Positions 9,763 through 19,605 are shown, numbered from the stretch's first letter. The stretch: DNA of 64,000 nucleotides from Candidatus Opimibacter iunctus (GCA_016716665.1 JADJVH010000007.1:186001-250000); one strand, 5' to 3'. Translations and numbers: made by a program. The notes: generated by a model not told the origin, from the sequence alone.

Positions 9763-11055
9763 ATGAGTCTAATATCAAAATATAAAACCGCTGAAGAAGC
9801 AGTCAAAGTGGTCAAATCTGGTAACAGGATATTCCTTCACGGAAGTGCCGCTACCCCGCATACCCTCATTCGTGCCCTTGGTCAAAGGGCGCAAGAGCTT
9901 GAAAATGTAGAAATTGTCTCCATTTCTACGCTTGGGGAAATGTGCCTCGCAGACCCGGAATGCAGAGAGGCCTTTCACTTTAATTCAGTCTTTGTCTCCC
10001 AGAATATCCGCCAGGCGGTCAATGATGGAATGGGCAATTATATCCCGGTGTTTCTGAGTGAAATCCCCAGCCTGTTCAACAAGAAGATCCTCCCGATCGA
10101 TGTGGCTTTGATCAATATAAGCCCACCGGACAAGCACGGTTTCTGCTCGCTCGGCGTATCTGTCGATGTCGCTGTAGCCGGTGTAAAGAATGCAAAATAT
10201 GTCATCGCCCAGGTCAACTCCCGGATGCCCAGGACCCACGGGGATGGATTGCTGCATGTCAATGATATCCATGCGCTGGTCGAAGTCGCTGATGATTTGC
10301 CTGAAGTGGATTATCGCAAGCATATCACGCATGTAGAAGAAGAGATAGGAAAACATTGTGCCTCGCTAGTCGAAGATGGGGCTACGCTGCAGCTTGGGAT
10401 TGGGACGATTCCAGATGCGGTTTTGCAGCAGCTCACCTCACACAAGGATTTGGGTGTGCACACAGAGATGTTTTCAGATGGAGTGATCGATTTGTTGAAA
10501 AACGGAAATATCACCAATAAATTCAAGAAAAAACACAAGCGTAAGGTCATCACCTCCTTCACCACCGGTACGAGGGAGCTTTATGATTTTATTGACGACA
10601 ATCCTGAGTTTGCCTTCCTCGAGTCCGATTATGTCAACGATGCCTATGTGATCGGCAAGAACCCTAAAGTGGCTGCCATCAATAGTGCTATCGAAATAGA
10701 TATCACAGGCCAGGTCTGCGCGGATTCGATCGGTACCTACCAGTTTTCCGGCGTCGGAGGCCAGATGGACTTTATCAAGGGTGCCGCCATGTCGGAAGGC
10801 GGAAAGCCTATCATCGCGATGGCCTCTATGACCAATAGGGGAGAGTCCAAGATTGTACCGTTCCTCAAGCAAGGTGCAGGGGTGGTGACCACCAGGGCTC
10901 ACGTCCACTATGTCGTGACGGAGTATGGAGTTGCTTATCTCTATGGTAAAAATCTCCAGCAACGCGCTTATGCCCTGATGAATATCGCTCATCCTGATCA
11001 CCGCGAAGGTCTTGAAGAAATCATCCGGCAGCGGTTTGGGAAGAAGATTTACTAG
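9763..11055 (+). CDS. Acetyl-CoA hydrolase/transferase family protein
   Basis: A 430-residue cytoplasmic enzyme of the Cat1 / 4-hydroxybutyrate CoA-transferase group. It contains the N-terminal CoA-transferase fold (about 5-190), the signature LQLGIGTIPDAVLQQL, and a C-terminal domain with SAIEIDITGQV. Glu311 in that segment sits where the family carries the Glu that forms the glutamyl-CoA intermediate. It probably moves CoA between acetyl-CoA and another acid such as succinate, propionate or 4-hydroxybutyrate; the acceptor is not readable. ATG 9763 (MSLISKYKTAEEAV) is preferred over an in-frame start 24 nt upstream. It converges with the LytTR gene 14 nt away. Confidence 0.88.
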   Translation: MSLISKYKTAEEAVKVVKSGNRIFLHGSAATPHTLIRALGQRAQELENVEIVSISTLGEMCLADPECREAFHFNSVFVSQNIRQAVNDGMGNYIPVFLSEIPSLFNKKILPIDVALINISPPDKHGFCSLGVSVDVAVAGVKNAKYVIAQVNSRMPRTHGDGLLHVNDIHALVEVADDLPEVDYRKHITHVEEEIGKHCASLVEDGATLQLGIGTIPDAVLQQLTSHKDLGVHTEMFSDGVIDLLKNGNITNKFKKKHKRKVITSFTTGTRELYDFIDDNPEFAFLESDYVNDAYVIGKNPKVAAINSAIEIDITGQVCADSIGTYQFSGVGGQMDFIKGAAMSEGGKPIIAMASMTNRGESKIVPFLKQGAGVVTTRAHVHYVVTEYGVAYLYGKNLQQRAYALMNIAHPDHREGLEEIIRQRFGKKIY

Positions 11056-11069
11056 GAGATCCCGACAGC

Positions 11070-11819
11070 TTACTTTGTTTTGATCAGTTTTTTTACATCT
11101 TCTTTTTTACGCCGCGAAATTTCTACCTGGCTGCCATCGCGCATCACCGCTATGGAATGATCTCCGTTGACCTGGAGAAGATGAGCTGGATTGATAAGGT
11201 GGGATTTATGGATACGTACAAAAGAATATTCTTCCAGCATTTCTTCAAAGTGCTTTAAGGTCTTGCTGGCGGTAAATCGCTTGCCTTCAGTCAGAAAGAT
11301 GTGAGCATAACTGCTGTCAGCCTCTATTCGTATGATATCATCAATCACAAAAAAGTGAGCACCCTCAGCTGAGGATACTGCAATTTTAAAATCACGGGTG
11401 TCTTTCTTACCAAGGTTTCGGACCAGGTTTTGGTAGAGTTCTTCTTTTTCCCTTGTCGACGCTTTTTGGTCAAGGTGGCGTTGGACAGCACCTTTGAGTT
11501 CGTCAGCATCAATGGGTTTCAACAGGTAATCCAAAGCGCTAAATCGAATAGCCTGTATCGCATATTGATTATATGCTGTGGTAAATATGATGTCAAAGGA
11601 AGGAGATTTAACTTCTACCAGGAAATCAAAGCCTGATTTGACTGGCATCTCCACATCAAGAAATACAATGTCAGGTGAAAATTCGCCAAGCATAGCAATC
11701 GCTGCATCCACACCATCGGCTTGCCGGATGTCCATGGCCTCCGGAATATGATCAACCAGATAGTGGTGCAGGATATTCCTTGCTTTGTGTTCGTCGTCGA
11801 TAATGAGAATTCGGATCAT
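11070..11819 (-). CDS. LytTR-family response regulator
   Basis: The 249-residue regulator has a receiver domain (1-120) with acidic pair D8-D9, phospho-acceptor Asp55 in DIVFLDVEMP and conserved Lys near 102. A LytTR DNA-binding domain follows (about 148-246, FVRIHKSHLINPAHLLQV). It follows the histidine kinase reading frame by 10 nt on the same strand, so the two form a LytS/LytR-style operon. The kinase is the likely phosphodonor. Confidence 0.93.
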   Translation of the reverse strand: MIRILIIDDEHKARNILHHYLVDHIPEAMDIRQADGVDAAIAMLGEFSPDIVFLDVEMPVKSGFDFLVEVKSPSFDIIFTTAYNQYAIQAIRFSALDYLLKPIDADELKGAVQRHLDQKASTREKEELYQNLVRNLGKKDTRDFKIAVSSAEGAHFFVIDDIIRIEADSSYAHIFLTEGKRFTASKTLKHFEEMLEEYSFVRIHKSHLINPAHLLQVNGDHSIAVMRDGSQVEISRRKKEDVKKLIKTK

Positions 11820-11829
11820 AACCGGAAGT

Positions 11830-12906
11830 TTATTTGGCTAAGATATTGGTGGATAATTCTACGATCACTTTAGTGCCTGAAGGTTCGCCGGTGTTATCAT
11901 ACAGGTCAATAATCTCCATGGATGCATGATATTGCTGATGCCTGAGTATTTCAAGTCGTTCTGCATTCATCTTCATACATTTTGACGCGTACCCGTGGGC
12001 CAGGACTTTGTGCTCCTTTAGTTCAGCCGATTTTTTCCGGCCGATACCGTTATCTTCAATGATACAGGTGAAGATGTCTTCGCTTGTTTTAAAGAAACCA
12101 ATACACAGTTTTCGGTCGCCCTGTTTATGCATTAATCCGTGCCAAAGGGCATTTTCTACGAAGGGCTGCAGAAACATGGACGGCATGAGGATATCATCTG
12201 CTTCGAGATCCGGATCAATGTGCATTTCATATTGGAAGCCATGATCAAATCGCATCTGTTCAAGTTCGAGGTAGAGGGTAAGGATTTCCGCTTCATCTTC
12301 GATTGCGATCAATAGCTTGCCGGAGCGGTTCAGCACCTGGCGGAGTAGTTTAGCAAACTTATTGAGATAAGCGCTGGCTTCATTATATTTTTTGGTTACG
12401 ATACATTCCTGGATGCTGTTGAGGCAATTAAAGACGAAGTGTGGATTCATCTGGGCGCGCAGTGCTTTCAACTGACTTTCTGCAAAAAGGGAATTGACCT
12501 CCAGGAGTTTTAATTCATGTTCACGGGCGAGGATTTCGGTTTTCGCTTCTGCAATCTTAAATGAACTGATGGAAGCAATGGTCGTAAGTGTTTTGAGGTG
12601 TTCCTGCGTAAAGAAATCTTTTTTTCGATTTTCACTGTCAATTACCCCGATGACCTTCTGGTCATGAATGATAGGAACAGCCAGTTCTGAGCAGCGCAGT
12701 TCATCATCAGCCATATAACGGGCATCCTTTGTTGTATCATTTATAAGCAAAGGGTAGGCGTTGGCAGCCACATGCCCGACTATGCCCTGGCCAACCGGAA
12801 TGACTAATGGGTTGATGATTTCACGTTCCCTTTGATTTTTGGGACCAAAAGCTGCCTTTTGCTCGAGCACATTTTTTCCTTCGTCCACCAGGTAGACCAC
12901 ACACAA
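11830..12906 (-). CDS. GAF and LytS-type histidine kinase part of a split propeller sensor kinase
   Basis: The open frame begins abruptly inside a GAF domain (CVVYLVDEGKNVLEQKAAFG). After a short coiled coil it runs into a His_kinase domain with His156 in LRAQMNPHFVFNCLNSI and a HATPase domain (FVENALWHGL, EDNGIGRKKS). The TTG start is almost certainly artificial. The 130 bp upstream encode, in shifted frames, the expected linker (DHIIDYFANSVYGENSVNEI, then the start of GAF) joining this to the propeller/TM gene at 12959-15430. Three small insertions totalling 4 nt explain the split. Functionally this is the catalytic half of a membrane sensor kinase acting on the LytTR regulator at 11070-11819. 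Confidence 0.85.
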   Translation of the reverse strand: MCVVYLVDEGKNVLEQKAAFGPKNQREREIINPLVIPVGQGIVGHVAANAYPLLINDTTKDARYMADDELRCSELAVPIIHDQKVIGVIDSENRKKDFFTQEHLKTLTTIASISSFKIAEAKTEILAREHELKLLEVNSLFAESQLKALRAQMNPHFVFNCLNSIQECIVTKKYNEASAYLNKFAKLLRQVLNRSGKLLIAIEDEAEILTLYLELEQMRFDHGFQYEMHIDPDLEADDILMPSMFLQPFVENALWHGLMHKQGDRKLCIGFFKTSEDIFTCIIEDNGIGRKKSAELKEHKVLAHGYASKCMKMNAERLEILRHQQYHASMEIIDLYDNTGEPSGTKVIVELSTNILAK

Positions 12907-13030
12907 TCTTCAAATCCGAGCTGTGAGATACAATTCCCTTGCAATGTCCCAGCATATTTCATTTACCGAATTCTCCCCATAGACTGAATTGGCAAAGTAG
13001 TCGATAATGTGATCCGCTTTCTTTTTTTTC
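12897..13030 (-). other. Frameshift cluster joining two halves of one sensor kinase
   Basis: Three likely insertions on the coding (minus) strand: one base in the 8-nt homopolymer at 13022-13029, one base near 12931-12935, and one dinucleotide in the (CA)4 tract at 12898-12905. Removing these 4 nt from the 3601-nt span 11830-15430 leaves exactly 1199 codons in one frame. The indels sit at slippage-prone tracts, so sequencing error and fresh mutation are both possible. Confidence 0.75.
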
Positions 13031-15430
13031 TTTCACTCTGTGCCATCGTCGGATACCAATGAAAACCAGTGCAGACAGGATGGCAAGGCAGAGAAGGTAA
13101 AACCAGTTTTCCTGCCAGAACGGGTGCTCCACCACAACCACCATGGCATAATACTGATCATTCCATGCACCGGATGGATCAGAAGATTTTACCTTAAACG
13201 TATACCTTCCTGGGGGTACGTTGGTAAACCCGGCATCCAGTTTTCTGCCACAATAGACCCAGTCAGGATTAAACCCTTCAAGGATATATGCGTATTGCAT
13301 GGACGGGAAGTCAAGGTGATACCGGTTGGAATAGGATATGGAAAAGAAATTTTCATGATGACGGAGCAATAGCCCACCCGGAGATGAACTGAAAGGTTTT
13401 TCTTTTCCAAAGACGCTGATACCCGTGATCAACGGAAGCGCTTTCGCTGCAGGTTGCCGGATCAGGCTGGTATCAATCAGCGCTATACGGTTGAGCAGGG
13501 ATACATATAACCCATGTGGTGACTGGAACATGCATGGAAAATTGTCAGTCATTCCTTTTTCAAATACGAAAGGGATTTTTCCTATACTCTTTGATTTTGT
13601 ATCGATGTACTGAATTGACTCCGGGGTGGAAAACCACACGAGATCATTGTTAAAAATGGCCAGCCCGCTGGTGAGGTTGGTTACAAGGCCATCCGAGGTC
13701 GTGAAATGATCAATGACCCGGCCTTCTATGTCTGAGCGGAAAACACCATTTCCCCATGAACTCATCCAGATATGTCCATCCGGGTGTTGCACGAGTCTGG
13801 TGATAACTGTATTATCTAATTTCTCATCACGAACCGGATTTACAAATCGTCTCTGCTGAGTTATATATTTTCGCAATCCACGTTCACCGAATCCTGCCCA
13901 GATGTTTCCTTCTTTGTCTTCCAAGAGGTCAAGGCAATTGGTTTTTCCAATATCACCTTGGATTGCATCAAGCCCGTCATACCGGATGCACTGCCTGGTA
14001 TCAAGGTTATATTGATAGATGTACGTTTCCCAACCGGCAAACCAGAAATGATCTTCATGGTCCTTGATCATGGACATGATCGAAACTGAATTCACTTCGG
14101 CTGTAAATGCCTTGAGATCGGGTGTTCGGAATGTACCGGTAGCAGGGTTGTAAATTTTAATCCCATGTCCGGTTCCACACCACCATTCACCGCGGAATGG
14201 GATGATCCTGAAGATACGGTTCCCTTTTGCATCCTCCCCCGGAATAGTCGTATGAGTGACCGTCCTGTTTTTTTCATGGTAAACATAGAAGCCATATTCA
14301 GTAGCAAGGATCAGTTGGTCTGCAGAATACCTGATGATACTGTTGACAATGGGTGCCGGATCCGGTAAATCAATAATATCGCGGACAGGATCATGAGCTG
14401 AAATTTTTGCCACCCCACTGTTGGTGCATAACCACAATTCGCCGTTACCTAACTGATGTATATCATTGAGGAAGCCAGATGGTAGGGCATATGGTTGTGG
14501 AGATGATTCAGGCAAGGATATGATGCGTCCGGTTGGCTCAATCACGAGCACGCGGCCCTGCCATGTACCAAGCCAGATGTTGCCTGCGAGGTCCGGGTAA
14601 ATCAGTTTAAGTGAAATGGGACCAAAGCGATCAGCCGAAAGGTTGTGGTGAAGGATGAGCTGCTGCAGGCCATTCTGACATTGGTGCAAGGTGTTATAGG
14701 CATTGCTCCACCAAATATCCCCGGTGGCAGGATGGATGGCAAAGGCATGGACGATTTCATTCCGGAAGACCGGCCATCCTTCAGGATTGTTGGATTCGTT
14801 GTGAATTTCCCCGGTATTGAAGTCAATCATCAATAAACCGTGATTAGTCCCAAGCCATATCCCTTGCCGGGCCAAGTCACTAACTATAGGGGTGGTAATA
14901 ACAAGGTCGGCGGGCAAGCCTTTGAGTTCATGGAATTTATCTTCTGCCTTGATAAGTTTTCCCTGATGGAACAGCAGTAATCCTTCCCGGGCAACTATCC
15001 AGACTGATCCCATGTCATCCCTGGTCATGGAGGTGATATCCGGATGTATTGTCCTTCCATCGGGAAGCACAAGGGGAATAATCGTAAACGTAAACAGGTG
15101 TCGGTTAAAGAGGCACAAGCCCTGACGGGTGCTGATCACCAAGAAGTCGCCGTTCAATGGGAGAATCCCGGAAATATCCTCACTCAGATCCTCGGGATAA
15201 TTTTTTGCAGCCCGGCTGAATATTTTTACTTCAGATCCGTCAAACCGGTTTAACCCGTTGTGCGCGCCAACCCAAATAAAACCTTCCTGGTCTTCAGCCA
15301 GGCATGTAGCTTCCAGAGATGAGAAATTTGGCGTGGGTTGCAGCCGCGTAAACAGGTATTGCCCATGAAGAATAACATGACATGTTCCTGTTAGGATGAA
15401 TATTATCAGGACATGCCGCAATCGTTTCAT
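12959..15430 (-). CDS. Periplasmic propeller (reg_prop / Y_Y_Y) and membrane part of a split sensor kinase
   Basis: The 823-residue product begins with a signal peptide (about 1-24) and carries many two-component-regulator propeller repeats (for example EDQEGFIWVGAHNGLNRFDG). These form two predicted seven-bladed propellers to about residue 690. A Y_Y_Y domain follows (about 700-770), then one transmembrane helix (about 777-797) and KEKK. The frame then leaves the expected coding sequence within an A-run and reads 20 unrelated residues to a stop. The true protein should continue into the GAF / histidine kinase frame at 11830-12906, giving about 1198 residues. Such kinases sense a periplasmic ligand; the ligand is unknown. 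Confidence 0.85.
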   Translation of the reverse strand: MKRLRHVLIIFILTGTCHVILHGQYLFTRLQPTPNFSSLEATCLAEDQEGFIWVGAHNGLNRFDGSEVKIFSRAAKNYPEDLSEDISGILPLNGDFLVISTRQGLCLFNRHLFTFTIIPLVLPDGRTIHPDITSMTRDDMGSVWIVAREGLLLFHQGKLIKAEDKFHELKGLPADLVITTPIVSDLARQGIWLGTNHGLLMIDFNTGEIHNESNNPEGWPVFRNEIVHAFAIHPATGDIWWSNAYNTLHQCQNGLQQLILHHNLSADRFGPISLKLIYPDLAGNIWLGTWQGRVLVIEPTGRIISLPESSPQPYALPSGFLNDIHQLGNGELWLCTNSGVAKISAHDPVRDIIDLPDPAPIVNSIIRYSADQLILATEYGFYVYHEKNRTVTHTTIPGEDAKGNRIFRIIPFRGEWWCGTGHGIKIYNPATGTFRTPDLKAFTAEVNSVSIMSMIKDHEDHFWFAGWETYIYQYNLDTRQCIRYDGLDAIQGDIGKTNCLDLLEDKEGNIWAGFGERGLRKYITQQRRFVNPVRDEKLDNTVITRLVQHPDGHIWMSSWGNGVFRSDIEGRVIDHFTTSDGLVTNLTSGLAIFNNDLVWFSTPESIQYIDTKSKSIGKIPFVFEKGMTDNFPCMFQSPHGLYVSLLNRIALIDTSLIRQPAAKALPLITGISVFGKEKPFSSSPGGLLLRHHENFFSISYSNRYHLDFPSMQYAYILEGFNPDWVYCGRKLDAGFTNVPPGRYTFKVKSSDPSGAWNDQYYAMVVVVEHPFWQENWFYLLCLAILSALVFIGIRRWHRVKEKKESGSHYRLLCQFSLWGEFGK

Positions 15431-15465
15431 GGTTTTAAATAAGTTTCACCTATAAAGCTAATCGG

Positions 15466-15786
15466 TTAATCATAATTTACAATTGGCCATTTTAAGGTTA
15501 ATTTTTGCTTCCTGGAAGTAGTTACGAAGACTGATTTTCCCACCAGCATCCTCTTGATCTGGTCTTCCTCCAGAAAATCATGGATTTCAGTTACAAAGTT
15601 TCTGGCATTCCCGGGTTTGACATTGATTTGAAGATAGAATTCCTGCTTATTATCACGTTGACGGCCCGTTGGAAAGAAGGAAAGGATGATGGCCTCTGTT
15701 TCGCGGGATTCCGGCCCGGATGTCTTCATAACCCTGTTTCGTAATGCATTGAAAAGGTGTAGCGATGAAAACTTCATTTTACACAA
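15466..15786 (-). CDS. Small hypothetical protein
   Basis: A 106-residue open frame between a surface-protein gene and the propeller kinase. It has no signal peptide, is rich in charged residues and contains no motif I recognise (for example FVTEIHDFLEEDQIKRMLVGKS). It is transcribed with its neighbours, 26 nt after the upstream gene. Codon use and amino-acid make-up look protein-like, but I have no homology support. An internal ATG at 15777 is an equally good start. Confidence 0.45.
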   Translation of the reverse strand: MCKMKFSSLHLFNALRNRVMKTSGPESRETEAIILSFFPTGRQRDNKQEFYLQINVKPGNARNFVTEIHDFLEEDQIKRMLVGKSVFVTTSRKQKLTLKWPIVNYD

Positions 15787-15812
15787 TTGGAGATGAACAA
15801 TACATTTACATA

Positions 15813-17513
15813 TTAATTGACAATGACCAGGACATTGAATTTTATTCCGGGAATAAATTCAAAGGGGACATTGGACGGTACAGGGATGTCTACACATTCA
15901 TTCAGTGGATTGCACCTGAGCACCTCATAGTGTGTAGTGGTATATGAACTATATCCTTGAGGCAGTATCATCCATTTCTGGATATTCTCATTATAATCCA
16001 TGGTGACTGATCCGCCGTAATTGGACCTTGCCGTCACCAGGATAATTGCATCAGGATTTCCATTGGCCGCAGGATGGTCAAGTACGATATATGCTGAATT
16101 GACTGCGGTGACAACAAAGGCAGAAGGGTTTGATCCACTGAACCTGATATTTCCACTGATCTCCAATGCCACTTCTTCTCCTGCTTGCTGAACCAGTTTG
16201 GTTTTTCCGCTGACTTCAAGAGCCTCGGTGTCCCCTGCTTGTTTGGTAAGTTTGGTTTTTCCGGCAACCTCCAGTTTTGAAGAAGGATTGCTTAGGTTGA
16301 TACCAACGTTGCCATTGTTGACAATGGCCATTCTTTCAAGGAGTGCATTAGGGTCATTGGTCGCCTGGGTGTAAAAAGCCAGTCGGGAAGATGTTGCGCC
16401 TGTTCCGACGGTCCCCACCGAACCTGTAAAATAGGTTCCGCTGCGGAATAAAAGGCGCGCCGATACATTTGAAGCAAGCGCATTGGCGTTTTCTAGTAAA
16501 AGTAATTTGTCATCAAATGCTTTGCTATGCACTTTCGCCAGCGGCGAAGACGTGCCGATTCCAATATTTCCAGAGCCCTTGATGCGCATGCGTTCCGAGA
16601 AACCATTACTGTTTCCATATCCAAAGGCGATATCCGAGGTTGATTGATCCGCATAAAATTGCAGTGTATTGTTTTTGACACCGATGCCGAATTGATTGAT
16701 AGCATTCCCTGTGAGGCAAATCTTGTTGCCGTCTGCATTGGAAAAACTAAGTGGAGTTGATGGGGAAGATATACCTATCCCGACATTTCCATTACCTTGG
16801 ATCCGCACCTGTTCAGTAAATGCATTACTGGTGCCTGTCCCAAACGCGATTGCAGATGAAGGTTGATCGGCGTGGATCTGCATGAGCCCGGGCTGCACGC
16901 CAAAGCCGAAATAGGCAGAGGAAGGACCAAATAAGGATATTTTTCGGCCCATCGAATCCGGCAGACTGATAGGGGAGTGAGGGGTGATATTGCCGATACC
17001 CACTTCCCCATCCAGGTATAAAGCAGCGCCATTGATGGATGAAAAATAGCCTCCAGTGCCGTTGATGCTATTTCCCAATGTTCCTATTCCGTTTTCTGAA
17101 AATCCGAAAACCCCTCCGGATGTATTGGTAGCCACCCCAAGAATTGCCGCACCACCCGTTCCACTGTTTGTCAGGTTTAAGACATAACCATTGGTAAGAT
17201 TGTGCACGGATTCATGAGGAAGGGAGAATCCATTTCCACCACTGCCATTTTCAAATTTTTCCCAGGTTCCGCTTCTCCTGCAATAAATGGATTGTTCGGT
17301 TGAATTAAAAATGATCATTCCATCTGGAACCCCTGACATGCCTTCCATTTGGCTTTGTGTAAGTCGGGGAAGCAGCAGTCCTTTACCAGTGCCACCATCC
17401 AACTCAAGGACCGCGTTTGCATCAGGAGCGCCAGAACCTCCAATTTTTACCTGTGCAACTGCCCTGTGGCAAAGAGCGGTAAGAATGAGCAATAAAAGGA
17501 TTATGTTTTTCAT
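15813..17513 (-). CDS. Secreted fibre-like beta-repeat protein
   Basis: The 566-residue product has a signal peptide (about 1-20, ending AVAQ). The family-typical segment VKIGGSGAPDANAVLELDGG follows, then repeats of the type NGNVGIGISSPSTPLSF / RIKGSGNIGIGTSSPLAKVH. These Gly/Asn/Ser-rich tail-fibre-like repeats are common in Bacteroidota surface proteins and may trimerise. The last ~110 residues form a separate domain (NPSAFVVTAVNSAYIVLDHP onward). No T9SS domain is visible and no phage genes are nearby, so I read it as a surface adhesin-like protein of unknown ligand. Confidence 0.75.
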   Translation of the reverse strand: MKNIILLLLILTALCHRAVAQVKIGGSGAPDANAVLELDGGTGKGLLLPRLTQSQMEGMSGVPDGMIIFNSTEQSIYCRRSGTWEKFENGSGGNGFSLPHESVHNLTNGYVLNLTNSGTGGAAILGVATNTSGGVFGFSENGIGTLGNSINGTGGYFSSINGAALYLDGEVGIGNITPHSPISLPDSMGRKISLFGPSSAYFGFGVQPGLMQIHADQPSSAIAFGTGTSNAFTEQVRIQGNGNVGIGISSPSTPLSFSNADGNKICLTGNAINQFGIGVKNNTLQFYADQSTSDIAFGYGNSNGFSERMRIKGSGNIGIGTSSPLAKVHSKAFDDKLLLLENANALASNVSARLLFRSGTYFTGSVGTVGTGATSSRLAFYTQATNDPNALLERMAIVNNGNVGINLSNPSSKLEVAGKTKLTKQAGDTEALEVSGKTKLVQQAGEEVALEISGNIRFSGSNPSAFVVTAVNSAYIVLDHPAANGNPDAIILVTARSNYGGSVTMDYNENIQKWMILPQGYSSYTTTHYEVLRCNPLNECVDIPVPSNVPFEFIPGIKFNVLVIVN

Positions 17514-17754
17514 AGATGACTGTATTTATTGGATATGGAGCAAAGAAAATGCACAGTGTATCGTGAAATGAAATCTGATTAGCCAAATGACGGCCTGAAA
17601 CAGTGAGCGGTAAAAGCGGATACAGGAGGCATAAGAATTCAACCAGGTATCAGGGATTTTTCCTCATCTTTAAATGGCATTCTGAAAGGAAAGAAGATCT
17701 TTAGGTCATCATATCCTTCAGGGTACATTTTACTGCACTTATAATGGATGTACA

Positions 17755-18744
17755 ATGAATGCAAAATCAGGTATAAAAGCACTCATGCTTATCCTCATGG
17801 CGGTTTTGCCGTTTACGATAGTAAAAGGACAACCTAAGGTTCCTGTTCAGGAAGGCACAATCCTAAACCTTTACGATGCCTTTGGTAAGAATCCAACATT
17901 GACCAAGGACTGGGGGTTTTCCTGTATCACGCGGTATCAGGGAAGTGTTATTCTGTTTGATTCCGGTAGTAGTGCAGATATTTTCAAAGCGAATACACAA
18001 CAACTGGGAATCGATTTGAAAGACATTGATATCGTGGTGGTTTCCCACAGCCATTTTGATCACCTCAATGGGCTGGATTATCTCCTGCAAGTCAACCCCA
18101 AAGTGAAAATTTATTTTCCCTATGATATTTTTTGGGGAGCGCCTGTGCCTTTTGACGCTACAGGTCAAGAGCCTCTTGTCAAGGATTCTCTCCCGGCGGA
18201 GATGCAATACTTCGACGGAGGTTCAACAAAGTTTACAATTCCCCAAACCGGGCGTTTCTGGAATGCCAATATTGAGTTTGTGAAAACCTCAAAAGAAATT
18301 TTGCCCGGGCTCAAACTGATAGCCACGAGTTCACCCTACCTCGGATATTTTTCCTGTTATCCCGGCAAGTCATTTGTGCCTGGACAGTTTGATGATAAGC
18401 ATAGCCAGTGCAAGAACAGTGAGCTGCCTGAATTGTCTCTGGCGATGAATACAGACAAAGGCGAAGTACTTATTGTAGGTTGCTCCCATACAGGGGTAGA
18501 AAATATCATAAAGGCAGCTCTGACGGAAACAGGCAATGCTATCGATCTTGTCTATGGGGGATACCATCTCCTGCCATATGACAGGGCGCAAACAGTTGCA
18601 CTTGCTACACAGCTAAAAAATGAATTAAGTGTCCGGCGCGTTGCCCCGGCGCATTGCACCGGCCATCTTGCTTTTAAAATCCTGAGAGAATTGTATGGAG
18701 ACAACTATCTTTATGCCGGCCTCGGAGAAACTATTACCTATTGA
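17755..18744 (+). CDS. Exported MBL-fold metallo-hydrolase (COG1237-like)
   Basis: The 329-residue protein starts with a signal peptide (about 1-26, ending VKGQ). It has the metallo-beta-lactamase metal motif HSHFDHLNG (H98, H100, D102, H103), a second ligand region GCSHTG (H245) and a C-terminal AHCTGH (H300, C301). Order and spacing match the family that includes 7,8-dihydropterin-6-methyl-aminobenzene-phosphate-synthase-like hydrolases (DWGFSC, SHSHFDH, CSHTG, HCTG). It probably hydrolyses a small molecule in the periplasm; the substrate is unknown. It is monocistronic. Confidence 0.83.
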   Translation: MNAKSGIKALMLILMAVLPFTIVKGQPKVPVQEGTILNLYDAFGKNPTLTKDWGFSCITRYQGSVILFDSGSSADIFKANTQQLGIDLKDIDIVVVSHSHFDHLNGLDYLLQVNPKVKIYFPYDIFWGAPVPFDATGQEPLVKDSLPAEMQYFDGGSTKFTIPQTGRFWNANIEFVKTSKEILPGLKLIATSSPYLGYFSCYPGKSFVPGQFDDKHSQCKNSELPELSLAMNTDKGEVLIVGCSHTGVENIIKAALTETGNAIDLVYGGYHLLPYDRAQTVALATQLKNELSVRRVAPAHCTGHLAFKILRELYGDNYLYAGLGETITY

Positions 18745-18767
18745 CAATAATTCCACAACCCCCTCCT

Positions 18768-18830
18768 AAATGCATAAACCTATAAACTCATAAACCTATA
18801 ACCCCTCACCCCCTCACCTCCTAACCTCCC
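18768..18830 (+). repeat. Low-complexity word repeat (CATAAACCTATAA type)
   Basis: Short repeated words CATAAACCTATAAACT, then CCCCTCAC / CCTCACCT, fill the space up to the next start codon. They are of the same style as the other intergenic word arrays of the window. Confidence 0.45.
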
Positions 18831-18831
18831 A

Positions 18832-19605
18832 ATGAAACTTAACCTGATCAAATGGCGCCTGATGCTGACCACTATGCCGATCATGATATTGGTGGTCCTG
18901 CTCAAGATCCTATTAGATAAGGTGCTGCTGTATCATGGGCTGGTCAACTTTTCGGAGATCGGATTGGTGATCACGGGTGGCATCTTCCTGATCGGATTTA
19001 TGCTGGCTGGTACGCTGTCTGATTATAAAGAGAGTGAGAAAATTCCAGCGGATATCGCTACTTCAATAGAGAGTATCGAAGATACGATCGTGCTGGCCCA
19101 TCGGTTTAAAGGGGATTTTGACCTTCAAGCACAATTGAAACAACTATCGGGGGTCACGGATGCCATCATTCAATACTTTGCCCACAGGGCTTCTGAAACA
19201 GAAGTATATCAGAAGATAGAAGATATCACAGCTATCGCAATCCACATCGAGCAAACCAAAATGGGCTCTACCACCTCCTGGGTGAAACGTGAACAAACTA
19301 ACCTGCGTAAGCTGTTTGCCCGGACGACCGTGATCAAGCGGACGCATTTTATCTCTACCGGATATGCGTTCCTGGAGGTACTCACCATCGTGATCATTGG
19401 ACTCCTGCTTGTATCCAGGTTTGAAAACTTTCCAATCAGCATCATCCTGGTCAGTTTTATCACGCAGATCTTTGTCTACATGGTGCGCCTCATCAAGGAT
19501 ATCGACCATCCGTTTGAATACCCGGTCAATGGTAAAGTGAGAGCTGCGGACATCGATCTCTTTCCGTTGATCGAGTATCACGAACGGGCTAAGGGAAGGT
19601 TGTAA
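18832..19605 (+). CDS. Hypothetical membrane protein with four helices
   Basis: The 257-residue protein has hydrophobic segments at about 10-32, 42-62, 178-198 and 202-222. A hydrophilic helical section lies between helices 2 and 3 (VLAHRFKGDFDLQAQLKQL). The two-plus-two helix layout with a cytoplasmic middle resembles DUF4239-type or bestrophin-like proteins, but key motifs are not recognised. No operon partner; the next gene converges. Confidence 0.65.
   Translation: MKLNLIKWRLMLTTMPIMILVVLLKILLDKVLLYHGLVNFSEIGLVITGGIFLIGFMLAGTLSDYKESEKIPADIATSIESIEDTIVLAHRFKGDFDLQAQLKQLSGVTDAIIQYFAHRASETEVYQKIEDITAIAIHIEQTKMGSTTSWVKREQTNLRKLFARTTVIKRTHFISTGYAFLEVLTIVIIGLLLVSRFENFPISIILVSFITQIFVYMVRLIKDIDHPFEYPVNGKVRAADIDLFPLIEYHERAKGRL

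Noticed and set aside
15813..17513. Phage tail fibre / prophage
   Set aside because: The protein has a secretion signal and no phage structural, integrase or lysis genes are near.
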